A stretch of 64,000 nucleotides of DNA from Actinomycetales bacterium (GCA_027484085.1 JAIXQF010000010.1:122970-186969), one strand, 5' to 3'; positions 45,539 to 54,842 are shown, numbered from the stretch's first letter. A program made the numbers and translations. The notes: a model not told the origin generated them from the letters alone.

Positions 45539-45844
45539 ATGTCAGCGGACGAGTTAGAGCGCTATGAATCCGAGATGGAGCTTGAGCTTTATCGGGAGTA
45601 TCGCGATTTAGTTCACCTGTTCAATTACATCGTGCACACAGAGCGTCGAATGTATTTGGCCAATGGTGTTGATGTGCAAGTCAGAACTAATGATGCCGGT
45701 GATGTTTACTTCGAAGCCACGCTGACGGATGCTTGGATTTGGGACATGTATGGCCAAGCACGCTTTGTTAAGAAGGCGAGAGTCCTTACCTTTAAAGATG
45801 TCAATGTCGAAGAGCTTTCCAAGCCTGACATGGAAGTTCCATAA
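45539..45844 (+). CDS. DUF2469 family protein
   Basis: A 101-residue acidic protein found almost only in actinobacteria, always close to rnhB. Signature segments seen are MSADELERYESEMELELYREYRDL near the start (broken here after 20 residues in print), FNYIVHTERRMYLAN, and FEATLTDAWIWDMYGQ. Function is unknown. Its presence is one of the better lineage markers in this window. YraN follows after 77 bp. Confidence 0.92.
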   Translation: MSADELERYESEMELELYREYRDLVHLFNYIVHTERRMYLANGVDVQVRTNDAGDVYFEATLTDAWIWDMYGQARFVKKARVLTFKDVNVEELSKPDMEVP

Positions 45845-45921
45845 AGCTTTCCACATACTGTCTTCGTTCACAGATTCGAAATTTTCCAACTTGATTTCTT
45901 TCCGCGCTTCACCATGTACAG

Positions 45922-46284
45922 GTGCATCCAACTAACAATGAACTCGGAAGAATTGGCGAAGACGTTGCCACGGTTTATCTACAAGACATGGGTTATGAAA
46001 TCCTCGATCGAAATTGGCGATTTAAGCGCGTTGAGTTAGACATAGTTGCGCGCAAAGATTCCACATTAATTTTTTGCGAAGTTAAAACCCGCCGATCGGT
46101 AAGTCACGGCGCTCCAAGTGATGCCATCACTTCAACAAAACTCCAGCACATCAGAACAGCTGCTCTACATTGGCTTGCCAATCACCAATATAGGCATAAT
46201 GGCATCCGATTCGATGCCATCAGTGTCATTCATTGTGCTGGCCAGCCAACAACCATTAGCCATATCAAAGGCATCGAATTATGA
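45922..46284 (+). CDS. yraN: YraN / UPF0102 endonuclease-like protein
   Basis: The 120-residue protein has the UPF0102 pattern NELGRIGEDVATVYLQDMGYEILDRNWR, cut short here as NELGRIGEDVA and YEILDRNWR, and the nuclease-like ELDIVARKDSTLIFCEVKTR, with the D...EVK catalytic layout of the restriction endonuclease-like fold. The role is unknown. GTG start at 45922. Its stop overlaps the yifB ATG by 4 bp (ATGA). Confidence 0.9.
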   Translation: MHPTNNELGRIGEDVATVYLQDMGYEILDRNWRFKRVELDIVARKDSTLIFCEVKTRRSVSHGAPSDAITSTKLQHIRTAALHWLANHQYRHNGIRFDAISVIHCAGQPTTISHIKGIEL

Positions 46285-47804
46285 CGTTGGCCCGAGCCTG
46301 CGGAGTCATTATTAATGGCGTTGAAGGTTTAGTAGTTGAGATTGAGGCCTACTTAAGTCAAGGTCTTCCTGGCATGACCATCGTTGGTTTGCCTGACACA
46401 GCAGTTGGTGAAGCTCGGGATCGCGTGCGAGCTGCAGTTCAAAACAGTGAACTATCTTGGCCAGCAGAACGACGGATTACCGTTGGTCTTTCGCCAGCCT
46501 CAGTTCATAAGCGCGGAGCGTCTCTTGATCTAGGAATTGCCTTATCGATTCTGTCTGCGCATTCCCAAATTCCTGAGATGACCAAAACTATTGTGATGGG
46601 CGAGCTGGCCTTAGACGGCAAAGTTCGCCCGGTGCGAGGTGTACTGGTTGCTGCGCTTTGTGCTTATCGACGCGGCTACGACACATTGTTAGTTCCACAT
46701 TCGCAAGTACACGAGGCTCAGTTAGTTCCAGGCATAAATGTGGTGGGTGTAGAAAGTCTGTCCGAGGCAGTTGCCTTCTTGCGAGGCGAGGAACGAAACG
46801 GTCATTCAGTTGTGGCAGTTGAGTCTCCCGATGAATCGATCCCAGACCTGCGAGACGTCAGAGGTCAGTCAAATGCTCGTCACGCCCTAGAAGTGGCAGC
46901 TGCTGGCGGACACCATTTAGCATTTCTAGGTTCTCCTGGTGTGGGAAAAACAATGTTGGCCCAGAGACTGCCTGGACTGCTTCCAAAATTGACCGATGAT
47001 CAAGCGGTTGAAGTTACGGCCATTTATTCTGCGGCTGGAGCATTGGGCGCTGGCCAAGGATTGATTCGCACGCCGCCATTTCAAGCTCCGCACCACACAA
47101 CCACAAAAGCCGCATTAATCGGTGGCGGTAGTAATGCGGTGCGAGTTGGAATGGTGACAATGGCCAATCATGGTGTGCTTTGCCTTGATGAAGCTGCTGA
47201 GTTTGAACGCTCAGTTTTAGATGCCTTGCGGCAGCCACTTGAATCTGGAGTTGTCACAATCGCCAGGTCAGGTTTTCAAACAATCATGCCCGCGCGATTT
47301 CAACTAGTGCTGGCATCCAATCCTTGTCCGTGCGGAAAATTCATAGGCACCGGAGCGCAGTGCAGTTGCTCGTCTCAGGTGCGACGTAGATATTTCTCAC
47401 GCCTTTCTGGTCCACTCTTAGATCGGATCGACCTTCGGGTAACTCTGGAGCGTCCAAGCCTGGCTGAACTTGATCCCAGTTCAGGCGAACTTGAAGGTAC
47501 CCAAACGGTGGCGGACCGAGTAGCTCAAGCTCGGGAACGCGCAGCGAATCGGTATCGGGATGAACCTTGGAAGATTAACTCCCAAGTGCCAGGACCAATG
47601 CTTAGACGAAGGTATCCAGTATCAGACAAAGCGCGTGAGTTATTGGCGAACGATTCACTTGAGATTTCAGCACGAGGCGCAGATCGAATTCTTCGAGTGG
47701 CATGGACGATTGCGGATTTACGCGGACACGATGTCCCCAACGAAAGTGATGTTGCAATAGCTCTTCGGTATCGAGATGGAAATGGCTCGTGGCAAGCAAG
47801 TTAA
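46281..47804 (+). CDS. yifB: YifB/ComM-type AAA+ ATPase (Mg chelatase-like)
   Basis: The 507-residue protein has an N-terminal Lon-substrate-like ChlI domain (about 1-165; GLPDTAVGEARDRVRAAVQNS), Walker A GSPGVGKT (about 216-223), Walker B CLDEAAEF and a C-terminal ChlI_C domain. ComM, its relative, is a helicase that drives branch migration during natural transformation. It is followed by dprA, which loads RecA on incoming single-stranded DNA, so this pair may serve DNA uptake; no uptake pilus genes are in the window. Confidence 0.92.
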   Translation: MTLARACGVIINGVEGLVVEIEAYLSQGLPGMTIVGLPDTAVGEARDRVRAAVQNSELSWPAERRITVGLSPASVHKRGASLDLGIALSILSAHSQIPEMTKTIVMGELALDGKVRPVRGVLVAALCAYRRGYDTLLVPHSQVHEAQLVPGINVVGVESLSEAVAFLRGEERNGHSVVAVESPDESIPDLRDVRGQSNARHALEVAAAGGHHLAFLGSPGVGKTMLAQRLPGLLPKLTDDQAVEVTAIYSAAGALGAGQGLIRTPPFQAPHHTTTKAALIGGGSNAVRVGMVTMANHGVLCLDEAAEFERSVLDALRQPLESGVVTIARSGFQTIMPARFQLVLASNPCPCGKFIGTGAQCSCSSQVRRRYFSRLSGPLLDRIDLRVTLERPSLAELDPSSGELEGTQTVADRVAQARERAANRYRDEPWKINSQVPGPMLRRRYPVSDKARELLANDSLEISARGADRILRVAWTIADLRGHDVPNESDVAIALRYRDGNGSWQAS

Positions 47805-48856
47805 ACGATCGACAAGCGCGATTAATCATTTCGATTTCTGGAGAACCGGGGGATGAGCGTGCTGGGCAGACGGTTGCAGAATTTGGTGCGCCTGACGCGG
47901 TCCAGCGCTGGCTAAGTGGTCATGGCGCAGAGGCTATGTGCAAGTCAGTGGAACGGGTGATGAATTCTCGATTGATCGAACAAGCGGTTAAATCACTTAA
48001 CGCTGTTCGCGGCCGATTCATCACGCCAAGTGACGAAGAGTGGCCAGATTCACTTGATGATTTAGATGTTGCCGCACCGATTGGGCTTTGGTGTGTGGGT
48101 GGCGGATCGCTTTCGGAAATCACGCAACGAAGCTTGGCAGTTGTTGGTGCGCGCTCAGCAACTACCTACGGCCAGCGCATTGCCCACGAGATAAGTGTGC
48201 AAGCCAGCCAAGAAAACGTGGGCATAGTTTCTGGTGCTGCATATGGAATCGACGCAGCAGCTCATCGTGGTGCATTAGCTGGTCAAGGGAAAACGGTCGC
48301 AGTTCTAGCCTGTGGTGTTGATGTTGCATACCCAGTTTCACATCGAGGTTTGCTTTCCAACATCACTGATTCGGGAGTGGTTGTAAGTGAAGCGCCACCA
48401 GGAGCCAAGCCACACAAACACCGTTTCTTAATCAGAAATAGATTGATCGCGGCACTTTCCCAATCGACGGTCGTGGTTGAGGCTGCGTTGCGGTCCGGAT
48501 CGCTTTCAACATCGAACTGGGCTCATGTTCTAAACCGACAAATTTGGGGGATACCTGGACCAATTACCAGCGCAACCTCTGCTGGCGTTCATGCCGCGAT
48601 TCGGGACAACATGATGAAGATCGCAACTAGTGTCGATGACATTTTTCAAGACTTTAAATCTCCTGCACTTCCAACTCATCTCGGACTGCTAGATGGCGCC
48701 ATCGTTGCGAAGCTGTCTGAAGGTCCACGGTCGACAAATGAACTAGCGATTCACTTCGGAAGCGAAGTTGATTTTAATGACCTGCAAGCTGCGCTATCGC
48801 TGCTAGAAATACGAAAACTTGTAGTGCTCTCAAATCTGGGTTGGAAATTGATTTAG
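47789..48856 (+). CDS. dprA: DNA processing protein DprA
   Basis: The 355-residue protein has the Rossmann-like DprA core: VGARSATTYGQRIAHEIS, SGAAYGIDAAAHRGAL, the VLACGVDVAYPVSH segment and RFLIRNRLIAALSQSTVVVEA (split in print as FLIRNRLIAALSQ). A C-terminal winged-helix-like part follows (about 290-355). It binds single-stranded DNA and helps load RecA. GTG start 47789 is inside yifB (16-bp overlap). Confidence 0.93.
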   Translation: MASKLNDRQARLIISISGEPGDERAGQTVAEFGAPDAVQRWLSGHGAEAMCKSVERVMNSRLIEQAVKSLNAVRGRFITPSDEEWPDSLDDLDVAAPIGLWCVGGGSLSEITQRSLAVVGARSATTYGQRIAHEISVQASQENVGIVSGAAYGIDAAAHRGALAGQGKTVAVLACGVDVAYPVSHRGLLSNITDSGVVVSEAPPGAKPHKHRFLIRNRLIAALSQSTVVVEAALRSGSLSTSNWAHVLNRQIWGIPGPITSATSAGVHAAIRDNMMKIATSVDDIFQDFKSPALPTHLGLLDGAIVAKLSEGPRSTNELAIHFGSEVDFNDLQAALSLLEIRKLVVLSNLGWKLI

Positions 48857-48924
48857 GCCAAGGCTCATACCTCTTATCGACAGATGTCCTTGCTATTTTG
48901 CATAAGGCTTGCAACGGTAGAGGC

Positions 48925-49860
48925 ATGCAAAACAATGATTTGGAGGAAATCGGCGCGAACTTTGGTTCAGCGATTGTCCGATTCATCCAATATGTTGAGC
49001 TTGAGTTGGGAAGAAGCCCAAACACCGCAAAGGCCTACCGAAAAGACTTAGACAACTTATTTCTCTTCGTGCAAGAACGCGGCTGCCAAGAATTGCAAGA
49101 CATCGGAATTGTGGAATTGCGTGGTTGGCTTGCCAGTCAACGGGTAGCAGGGTTGTCGTCTGCAACTATTGCGCGCCGAGCAACGTCCATTCGAATGTTC
49201 TTTGCGTGGGCAACTCATACCAAATTGATTTCCGAAGATCCAGCAAGCGCGTTAGTGATTCCAAAGGTAAGCAAAAAGTTGCCACACATCCTGCAGCAAA
49301 GTCAGGCTGAAAACGTTATGGAGCGTGCAGCTCTGCGGGCAGATGATGATTCGCCAACGCACATTAGAGACCAAGCCATGCTGGAACTTCTGTATGCAAC
49401 CGGAATTCGCGTTGGCGAACTTGTTGGATTAGACATTCACGATCTGGATCCTTCGCGACGAACCATCAGAGTGTTAGGTAAAGGTTCAAAAGAACGCGTT
49501 GTTCCTTACGGTGCGATTGCCGAAAAAACAGTAGAAACCTATTTAGCAATTTCAAGGCCAGCGCTAGCAAATGATTCAAGTGGGGCTGCATTGTTTCTTG
49601 GTCAACGCGGTAAACGAATTGATCAGAGAGTCGTGCGAACTATGGTGCATGAAGTTCTTTCAAGTCTTGAAGGTGTTCCAGATCTCGGGCCACATGGTTT
49701 ACGCCATTCAGCCGCTACGCACTTAATTGAAGGTGGCGCTGACATTCGCGCGGTGCAAGAAATTCTCGGACATTCAAGTCTTGCCACAACTCAGCTTTAC
49801 ACTCACGTATCTATGGACCGACTCCGAGCCGTCTTCGAGCAGGCCCATCCACGAGCGTGA
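48925..49860 (+). CDS. xerC: Tyrosine recombinase XerC
   Basis: The 311-residue protein has a SAM-like core-binding domain (about 10-100) and a catalytic domain with all six residues: R162 (TGIRVGEL), K186 (GKGSKE), H257 and R260 (HGLRHSAATH), H283 (LGHSS) and Y292 (TTQLYTHVS). It resolves chromosome dimers at dif. I chose ATG 48925; the upstream open frame lies in the dprA overlap. Place after dprA and before the M23 gene and rpsB is typical for actinobacterial xerC. Its last codons are the start of a tandem repeat. Confidence 0.95.
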   Translation: MQNNDLEEIGANFGSAIVRFIQYVELELGRSPNTAKAYRKDLDNLFLFVQERGCQELQDIGIVELRGWLASQRVAGLSSATIARRATSIRMFFAWATHTKLISEDPASALVIPKVSKKLPHILQQSQAENVMERAALRADDDSPTHIRDQAMLELLYATGIRVGELVGLDIHDLDPSRRTIRVLGKGSKERVVPYGAIAEKTVETYLAISRPALANDSSGAALFLGQRGKRIDQRVVRTMVHEVLSSLEGVPDLGPHGLRHSAATHLIEGGADIRAVQEILGHSSLATTQLYTHVSMDRLRAVFEQAHPRA

Positions 49861-49995
49861 GCGAGTGGATGCAAGTAAACATGGTCAAGGGCTTAACCCC
49901 TTGGGTGCAAGTAAGCACTGTCACGAGCGTGAGCGAGTGGATGCAAGTAAACATGGTCAAGGGCTTAACCCCTTGGGTGCAAGTAAGCACTGTCA
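49850..49995. repeat. 72-bp tandem duplication built of 36-bp periodic elements
   Basis: Two exact 72-bp copies lie at 49850-49921 and 49922-49993. Each holds two versions of a 21-nt element, GGATGCAAGTAAACATGGTC-A and GGGTGCAAGTAAGCACTGTC-A (4 differences), at 49867, 49903, 49939 and 49975, an exact 36-bp period. The 15-nt spacers alternate; one forms a small hairpin, CAAGGG-CTTAAC-CCCTTG. The first copy begins in the last codons of xerC. Read in the frame +1 to xerC the block encodes 12-residue repeats around ASKH. Confidence 0.95.
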
Positions 49996-50006
49996 CGAGC
50001 ATGAAC

Positions 50007-50513
50007 TCAAGCCATAGGCAATAACCGCACTTGCTTTTTAACAAGTAAAAGTGGATTCAGATATTGGTCGCCACGAATTAAACCCCAATGCAAGCAACTG
50101 ACTGCAGTTTGCGTTGCACAGTGACTTTGGCCGGGCGCTAGCTTGCCAATCAGTTCGCCAACTCTGATTTTCGATCCGACTAACACCGATGCAGCCACCG
50201 GTTCATATGTAGTGCGAACTGACCCATGTTTGATTACGACCACACCTTTGCCTGCTACCGATCCAGCGAACATGACAACTCCATTGCCGGCTGCATAAAC
50301 CTGGTCGCCAGTTCTCCCGACTAGATCTACGCCGCGATGTCCAGGTAGCCAATTCTGCGGTGGTCGATCAAACCCAAGGCTGAGTCGGGCAGACTTCATG
50401 GGCCAACCCCACTGACTGGCTGAGTTGGCCGGTGTGGGCTGGAGCAATGCGGCAAAAACCATGGAAAATAGCGCGAAAACTGCGGTGATTCGGCAAAATC
50501 CCCAGTAACCCAT
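50007..50513 (-). CDS. M23 (LytM) family peptidase-like protein
   Basis: The 168-residue protein has a signal peptide (cleavage near ANSA-S, about residue 32) and a LytM domain: GHRGVDLVG (His and Asp zinc ligands) and a C-terminal SCLHWGL. In active M23 enzymes the last motif is HxH; here the first His is Cys, so activity is uncertain. It would act on peptidoglycan outside the cell. A peptidase gene of this family stands before rpsB in many actinobacteria. It is convergent with xerC and divergent from rpsB (273 bp apart). Confidence 0.85.
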   Translation of the reverse strand: MGYWGFCRITAVFALFSMVFAALLQPTPANSASQWGWPMKSARLSLGFDRPPQNWLPGHRGVDLVGRTGDQVYAAGNGVVMFAGSVAGKGVVVIKHGSVRTTYEPVAASVLVGSKIRVGELIGKLAPGQSHCATQTAVSCLHWGLIRGDQYLNPLLLVKKQVRLLPMA

Positions 50514-50714
50514 GGCATCAGGATTTCGTTATCTAAGGCGGCTTTCCAGTCGATTTCACCCAATGTGGACGGGCCAGGGCTGTGGTTTCAAAGCCCCTAA
50601 AATCCCCGTAAACTAAGGGATGCACCTAGCAATAGGTGACTTCACAGGTTCAACAAAGTGAATCGACAGACCATCGGTCCTGGAAACGGGCGGTCTCCGA
50701 CACGAGAACCAAGG

Positions 50715-50767
50715 ATGACTTCAACCGAAGTCATACAAACCGCAATGAGGTTGGTTAGCGCCAACCT
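50715..50767 (+). promoter_or_regulatory. Structured 5' leader of rpsB
   Basis: Two clean hairpins stand just before rpsB: ATGACTTC-AACC-GAAGTCAT (50715-50734) and AGGTTGG-TTAGCG-CCAACCT (50748-50767). The second ends 7 bases before the AGGAG site (50775-50779). The 273-bp gap from the M23 gene holds no other gene. Leaders of rpsB-tsf operons often bind S2 for feedback control; that this one does so is inference. Confidence 0.5.
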
Positions 50768-50786
50768 AAGAAATAGGAGTACAACC

Positions 50787-51632
50787 ATGGCCGTCGTATC
50801 GACGCGACAGCTGCTGGATAACGGTGTTCACTTCGGACACCAGACCCGCCGCTGGAACCCAAAAATGAAGCGCTTTATTTTCACTGAGCGCAATGGCATC
50901 TACATCATCGACCTACAGCAGTCACTTGCTTACATTGACCGCGCATACGAATTCGTTCGCGAAACCGTGGCTCACGGTGGCACTGTACTTTTCGTTGGTA
51001 CCAAGAAGCAGGCACAGGAAGCAATTGCAACTGAAGCGGCCCGCGTTGGTATGCCATACGTAAACCACCGTTGGTTAGGTGGAATGCTTACAAACTTCCA
51101 GACCGTTTCAAAGCGAATCTCTCGCATGAAGGAACTAGAACAGATCAACTTTGATGATGTTGCTGGCTCAGGTCTAACTAAGAAAGAACTTCTTGTTCTT
51201 CGCCGCGAAAAAGAAAAGTTAGAACTAGTTCTGACCGGTATTCGCGACATGCACAAACTTCCAAGCGCTATTTGGGTTGTTGACACAAACAAAGAGCACA
51301 TTGCGGTTGGCGAAGCCCACAAGCTAAACATCCCAGTTGTTGGCATCCTTGATACGAACTGCGACCCAGATGTTGTGGACTACCCAATTCCAGGAAACGA
51401 CGACGCACTTCGCGCAGTTGGACTACTTACCCACGTGATTGCAGATGCAATCGCAGATGGCTTGATGGCTCGCGCTGGCGGTGCAGTAGCTGGCGCTTCT
51501 GCAGATGCAGATGTAGAACCACTAGCTGACTGGGAAAAGGAACTTCTAACTGGATCAGCAGACTCCGAAGCTCCTGCAGCCGATGCTGCTCCAGCTGAAT
51601 CAGCAACCACTGAAGCACCTGCCGCCGAATAA
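50787..51632 (+). CDS. rpsB: 30S ribosomal protein S2
   Basis: The 281-residue protein starts [20 protein letters not shown] and has [36 protein letters not shown] and the S2 signature [14 protein letters not shown]. The tail (about 250-281) is Ala/Glu/Pro-rich and acidic. I chose ATG 50787 after AGGAG; the open frame upstream is the structured leader. tsf follows after a hairpin. S2 joins late in 30S assembly. Confidence 0.96.
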   Translation: MAVVSTRQLLDNGVHFGHQTRRWNPKMKRFIFTERNGIYIIDLQQSLAYIDRAYEFVRETVAHGGTVLFVGTKKQAQEAIATEAARVGMPYVNHRWLGGMLTNFQTVSKRISRMKELEQINFDDVAGSGLTKKELLVLRREKEKLELVLTGIRDMHKLPSAIWVVDTNKEHIAVGEAHKLNIPVVGILDTNCDPDVVDYPIPGNDDALRAVGLLTHVIADAIADGLMARAGGAVAGASADADVEPLADWEKELLTGSADSEAPAADAAPAESATTEAPAAE

Positions 51633-51638
51633 TCATCT

Positions 51639-51678
51639 GTAACTGCGGGCCTGAATTGGCCCGCAGTTACAAAATTTT
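51639..51678 (+). terminator. Hairpin between rpsB and tsf
   Basis: GTAACTGCGGGCC (51639-51651) pairs perfectly with 51658-51670 around a TGAATT loop, followed by AAAATTTT. The 13-bp GC-rich stem can act as an attenuator that lowers tsf relative to rpsB, or as a full terminator if tsf has its own promoter. Confidence 0.75.
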
Positions 51679-51712
51679 CATACTGACCCCAAAACATAAA
51701 AGGAACTAATTC

Positions 51713-52525
51713 ATGTCTATTTCAGCCGCGGACGTAAAGAAACTTCGCGACATCACATCAGCCGGAATGATGGAGTGCAAGAAAGCACTCGAAGAATCAA
51801 ACGGTGATTTTGATAAGGCAGTCGAGATTCTTCGAATCTCAGGTGCAGCTAAAGCCGCAAAGCGTGGTGCAGAGCGCGAAACTTCTGCTGGCATCGTTGC
51901 TCAAAACGCTGGTGTTCTTGTAGAGCTATTGTGCGAAACCGACTTCGTTGCAAAGAGCGAAGACTTCATCAAGCTTGGCGATGAAATTGCAGCAGCAGTA
52001 AAGTCAGCCGGTGCCAAGGATTCAGCAGCTGCAGCAGCACTACAGCTAGGCAGTGGCAAAACAGTGGAATCAGCAGTAGCTGACATGGCTGTTGTCATTG
52101 GCGAAAAAATCGAACTTGGCCGAGTAGCTAATCATGAAGGTGACGTTGCGGTTTACATGCACCGTCGTGCCGCTGATTTGCCACCAGCTGTTGGCGTTTT
52201 GGTTTCCTACTCCGGTTCGGAAGAAACCGCTCGCGCAACTGCAATGCAGATCGCAGCGATGCGTCCGACCTACCTAACTCGCGATGAAGTTCCAGCAGAG
52301 GTAGTGGAAAACGAAAAGCACATTGCGCTTGAAACTGCCAAAGAAGAAGGTAAGCCTGAAGCCGCTCTGGAGAAGATCGTTGAAGGTCGCGTAAATGGCT
52401 TCTTCAAGGACAGCTGCCTATTAGAGCAGTCTTCAGTTACTGACAACAAAAAGTCAGTGAAGCAGGTTTTGGATGAAGCTGGTACCACCATCACTCGCTT
52501 CACCCGGATTGAAATTGCTGGCTAA
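51713..52525 (+). CDS. tsf: Elongation factor Ts
   Basis: The 270-residue protein has an N-terminal UBA-like domain ([19 protein letters not shown], about 15-33) and the EF-Tu-binding core with [13 protein letters not shown]. The second core subdomain has [14 protein letters not shown] and the C-terminal helix [12 protein letters not shown]. It exchanges GDP for GTP on EF-Tu. It follows rpsB and is closed by a strong terminator. Confidence 0.96.
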   Translation: MSISAADVKKLRDITSAGMMECKKALEESNGDFDKAVEILRISGAAKAAKRGAERETSAGIVAQNAGVLVELLCETDFVAKSEDFIKLGDEIAAAVKSAGAKDSAAAAALQLGSGKTVESAVADMAVVIGEKIELGRVANHEGDVAVYMHRRAADLPPAVGVLVSYSGSEETARATAMQIAAMRPTYLTRDEVPAEVVENEKHIALETAKEEGKPEAALEKIVEGRVNGFFKDSCLLEQSSVTDNKKSVKQVLDEAGTTITRFTRIEIAG

Positions 52526-52542
52526 CTAGTATTTTCTAGCCT

Positions 52543-52600
52543 CTTCTGGCGCTATCTCGTGGCTGTGATCCAGCTACTGGGATAGCGCCAGAAGTATTTT
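52543..52600 (+). terminator. Terminator after tsf
   Basis: CTTCTGGCGCTATC (52543-52556) and GATAGCGCCAGAAG (52581-52594) form a perfect 14-bp stem with a 24-nt loop, followed by TATTTTTG. It separates rpsB-tsf from pyrH. Confidence 0.85.
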
Positions 52601-52662
52601 TGGGCAGGACTTACCTGGGGGCACTGCAGACTTTTTCAGGCAAGTAAGGCAAGATTGAGGGC

Positions 52663-53421
52663 GTGAGCGCATCTGAATCTTCCAATATCTGGCCTGGTGT
52701 CCCGCAAGGCGGCTGGAAACGAGTGCTCTTAAAGCTTTCTGGTGAAGCCTTCGCTGGTGAAGGAAAACTAGGCGTAGACCCAGATGTCGTTAACGACATT
52801 GCTCGCCAAATTTCTGGCGTTGTTGCCTCAGGCGCCGAAGTTGCCGTCGTAATCGGTGGTGGCAATTACTTCCGTGGTGCGCAACTTGCAGAACGAGGCA
52901 TGGATCGGGCACGAGCCGACTACATGGGCATGCTCGGAACTGTGATGAACTGCTTGGCACTTCAAGATTTTCTCGAGAAGCAAGGTATTGAAACTCGAGT
53001 CCAGACCGCGATCCCAATGAGCCAGGTTGCCGAGCCTTACATCCCTGGTCGCGCTGTTCGTCATTTAGAAAAAGGTCGGGTAGTTATATTTGGCGCAGGT
53101 CTTGGCACTCCATACTTCAGTACTGACAGTTGTGCAGCCCAGCGCGCATTAGAAATTGGCTGTGAAGTCGTATTGATGGCAAAAGGCGTTGATGGCGTAT
53201 ACGACGATGACCCACGCACAAATGCCTCAGCCAAGCGTTACGAAAACTTAAGCCACGACGATGTCTTAACCCAAAATCTTAAGGTTGCAGATGCAACTGC
53301 AATTAGCCTTTGCCGCGACAATAACTTACCGATTGTAGTTTTCAATTTGTTAGTTGATGGAAACATTGCCCGCGCGGTGCGTGGCGAAAAAGTTGGAACC
53401 CTAATTAAGACCAGTAGCTAG
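52663..53421 (+). CDS. pyrH: Uridylate kinase
   Basis: The 252-residue amino acid kinase-fold enzyme has [14 protein letters not shown] (about 19-32), [10 protein letters not shown], and [18 protein letters not shown] with the nucleotide-binding site. It phosphorylates UMP to UDP. GTG start 52663 lies 62 bp after the tsf terminator, so pyrH-frr-cdsA likely form a separate transcript. frr starts 15 bp later. Confidence 0.96.
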   Translation: MSASESSNIWPGVPQGGWKRVLLKLSGEAFAGEGKLGVDPDVVNDIARQISGVVASGAEVAVVIGGGNYFRGAQLAERGMDRARADYMGMLGTVMNCLALQDFLEKQGIETRVQTAIPMSQVAEPYIPGRAVRHLEKGRVVIFGAGLGTPYFSTDSCAAQRALEIGCEVVLMAKGVDGVYDDDPRTNASAKRYENLSHDDVLTQNLKVADATAISLCRDNNLPIVVFNLLVDGNIARAVRGEKVGTLIKTSS

Positions 53422-53436
53422 AGGATTTGAGCAGAC

Positions 53437-53994
53437 ATGATTAATGAGACCCTGAAAGATGCCGAAGAAAAGATGTCAAAGGCAACCGAAGTAACCCGCG
53501 AAGAATTCACTACGATTCGTGCGGGACGTGCAAATGCTGCGCTGTTTTCAAAAATCATGGTGGATTACTACGGCACTCCAACTCCATTGCAGCAAGTTGC
53601 CTCGATTCAAACTCCCGAGCCACGTGTCGCTGTTGTGACTCCATTCGACAAAACCGCACTCGGCGCGATTGAGCGCGCTATTCGCGATTCAGACCTAGGC
53701 GTTAACCCTTCGAATGATGGCGCAATCGTGCGCGTGCCGTTCCCGCAACTGACTGAAGAGCGTCGCAAAGAATTCATTAAAGTTGCCAAAGCTAAGGCTG
53801 AGGATGCCCGAATTGCAATTAGAAACATTCGCCGAAATGCAAAAGAAGCGTTAGAGAAGATGGCAAAAGACGGCGATGTCGGAAAAGACGACGTGGCTCG
53901 TGGCGAAAAGGCACTTGAGGACTTAACTACTAAAGCCGTTGGTCACATTGACGACATGCTGAAGCACAAAGAAGCCGAACTTCTCGAGGTCTAA
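53437..53994 (+). CDS. frr: Ribosome recycling factor
   Basis: The 185-residue all-helical protein has the FRR motifs FTTIRAGRANAALF, VDYYGTPTPLQQVASI, and VRVPFPQLTEERRKEFIK. With EF-G it splits post-termination ribosomes. It ends with a one-base overlap to cdsA (TAATG). Confidence 0.96.
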   Translation: MINETLKDAEEKMSKATEVTREEFTTIRAGRANAALFSKIMVDYYGTPTPLQQVASIQTPEPRVAVVTPFDKTALGAIERAIRDSDLGVNPSNDGAIVRVPFPQLTEERRKEFIKVAKAKAEDARIAIRNIRRNAKEALEKMAKDGDVGKDDVARGEKALEDLTTKAVGHIDDMLKHKEAELLEV

Positions 53995-54815
53995 TGACGA
54001 ACGAACCGGACTACGGCAAAGCCGGCCGCAATTTGCCAGCGGCAACCGCTGTAGGCCTGGCACTTCTTTTCACGGTAACAACTTCACTATTTATTGACCC
54101 TAGATTCTTTGCGATTCTGGCCGCATTCGGAATGATGTTGGCTGCGCGCGAATTGGGTCGCACTTTGGTAGTTGGCTTATCTGCGCGAATGAGTATCTTG
54201 CTGCAGATTCTTGCACCAGTAATAGTTGCAGGTGCAGCTATAGCTGGCTCGACCGGACTGCTTGCAACCTTTGTCGCAAGTGCACTGCTTGTCCTTGCCG
54301 TTAGATTGCTCGATGGTCAAGAAGCGTATGTACATCACGTCACTAGATCCATTTTTGCTTTGGCGTATGCGCCCTTACTTGCTGGGTTTGCCGTCTTGCT
54401 TTCAATGCAAGAAAACGGTGCTTGGAAAGTCTTAGCCTTCATCTTGCTAACCGCTGCTACCGACTTAGGTGGTTATGCAGCTGGTGCGATTTTTGGCAAG
54501 CATCCAATGGCACCAGTAATTTCTCCAAATAAATCTTGGGAAGGCTTTGCTGGCGCTTTAGTTCTTCAGCTTGCCGTTGGTGTTTCGCTCTGGGTCTACG
54601 TGTTCGAGCAACCTTGGTGGGAAGGTGCGGTTATTGGATCTGTCATGATGCTGACTGCAACTCTTGGCGATCTAATCGAATCCATGGTTAAGCGCGATCT
54701 TGGCATCAAGGACATGGGTTCTTTATTGCCGGGACATGGTGGCGTAATGGATCGCCTGGACTCATTGGTAGTTAACGCATTCATGGCGTGGCTGCTATTT
54801 GGATTTTTTCTCTAA
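53994..54815 (+). CDS. cdsA: Phosphatidate cytidylyltransferase
   Basis: The 273-residue protein has about eight transmembrane helices and the C-terminal CDP-diglyceride synthetase signature GDLIESMVKRDLGIKDMGS...PGHGGVMDRLDS, with the two aspartates that bind Mg. It makes CDP-diacylglycerol from phosphatidic acid, the product of plsC found earlier in this window. Coupled to frr by a one-base overlap. Confidence 0.94.
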   Translation: MTNEPDYGKAGRNLPAATAVGLALLFTVTTSLFIDPRFFAILAAFGMMLAARELGRTLVVGLSARMSILLQILAPVIVAGAAIAGSTGLLATFVASALLVLAVRLLDGQEAYVHHVTRSIFALAYAPLLAGFAVLLSMQENGAWKVLAFILLTAATDLGGYAAGAIFGKHPMAPVISPNKSWEGFAGALVLQLAVGVSLWVYVFEQPWWEGAVIGSVMMLTATLGDLIESMVKRDLGIKDMGSLLPGHGGVMDRLDSLVVNAFMAWLLFGFFL

Positions 54816-54842
54816 CTAGCGATGTGCCCGTAGGCTAGAGGT

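Noticed and set aside
48841..48924. Upstream extension of xerC from TTG 48841
   Set aside because: The extension overlaps the dprA end and is not conserved; ATG 48925 gives the usual XerC length.
49850..49995. CRISPR-like array
   Set aside because: The 21-nt elements have 15-nt alternating, identical spacers and there are no cas genes, so it is a tandem duplication and not a CRISPR.
49727..50017. Plus-strand frame with repeated ERVDASKHGQ-type peptides
   Set aside because: As a gene it would start inside xerC out of frame and without a ribosome binding site. It is reported as a repeat instead.
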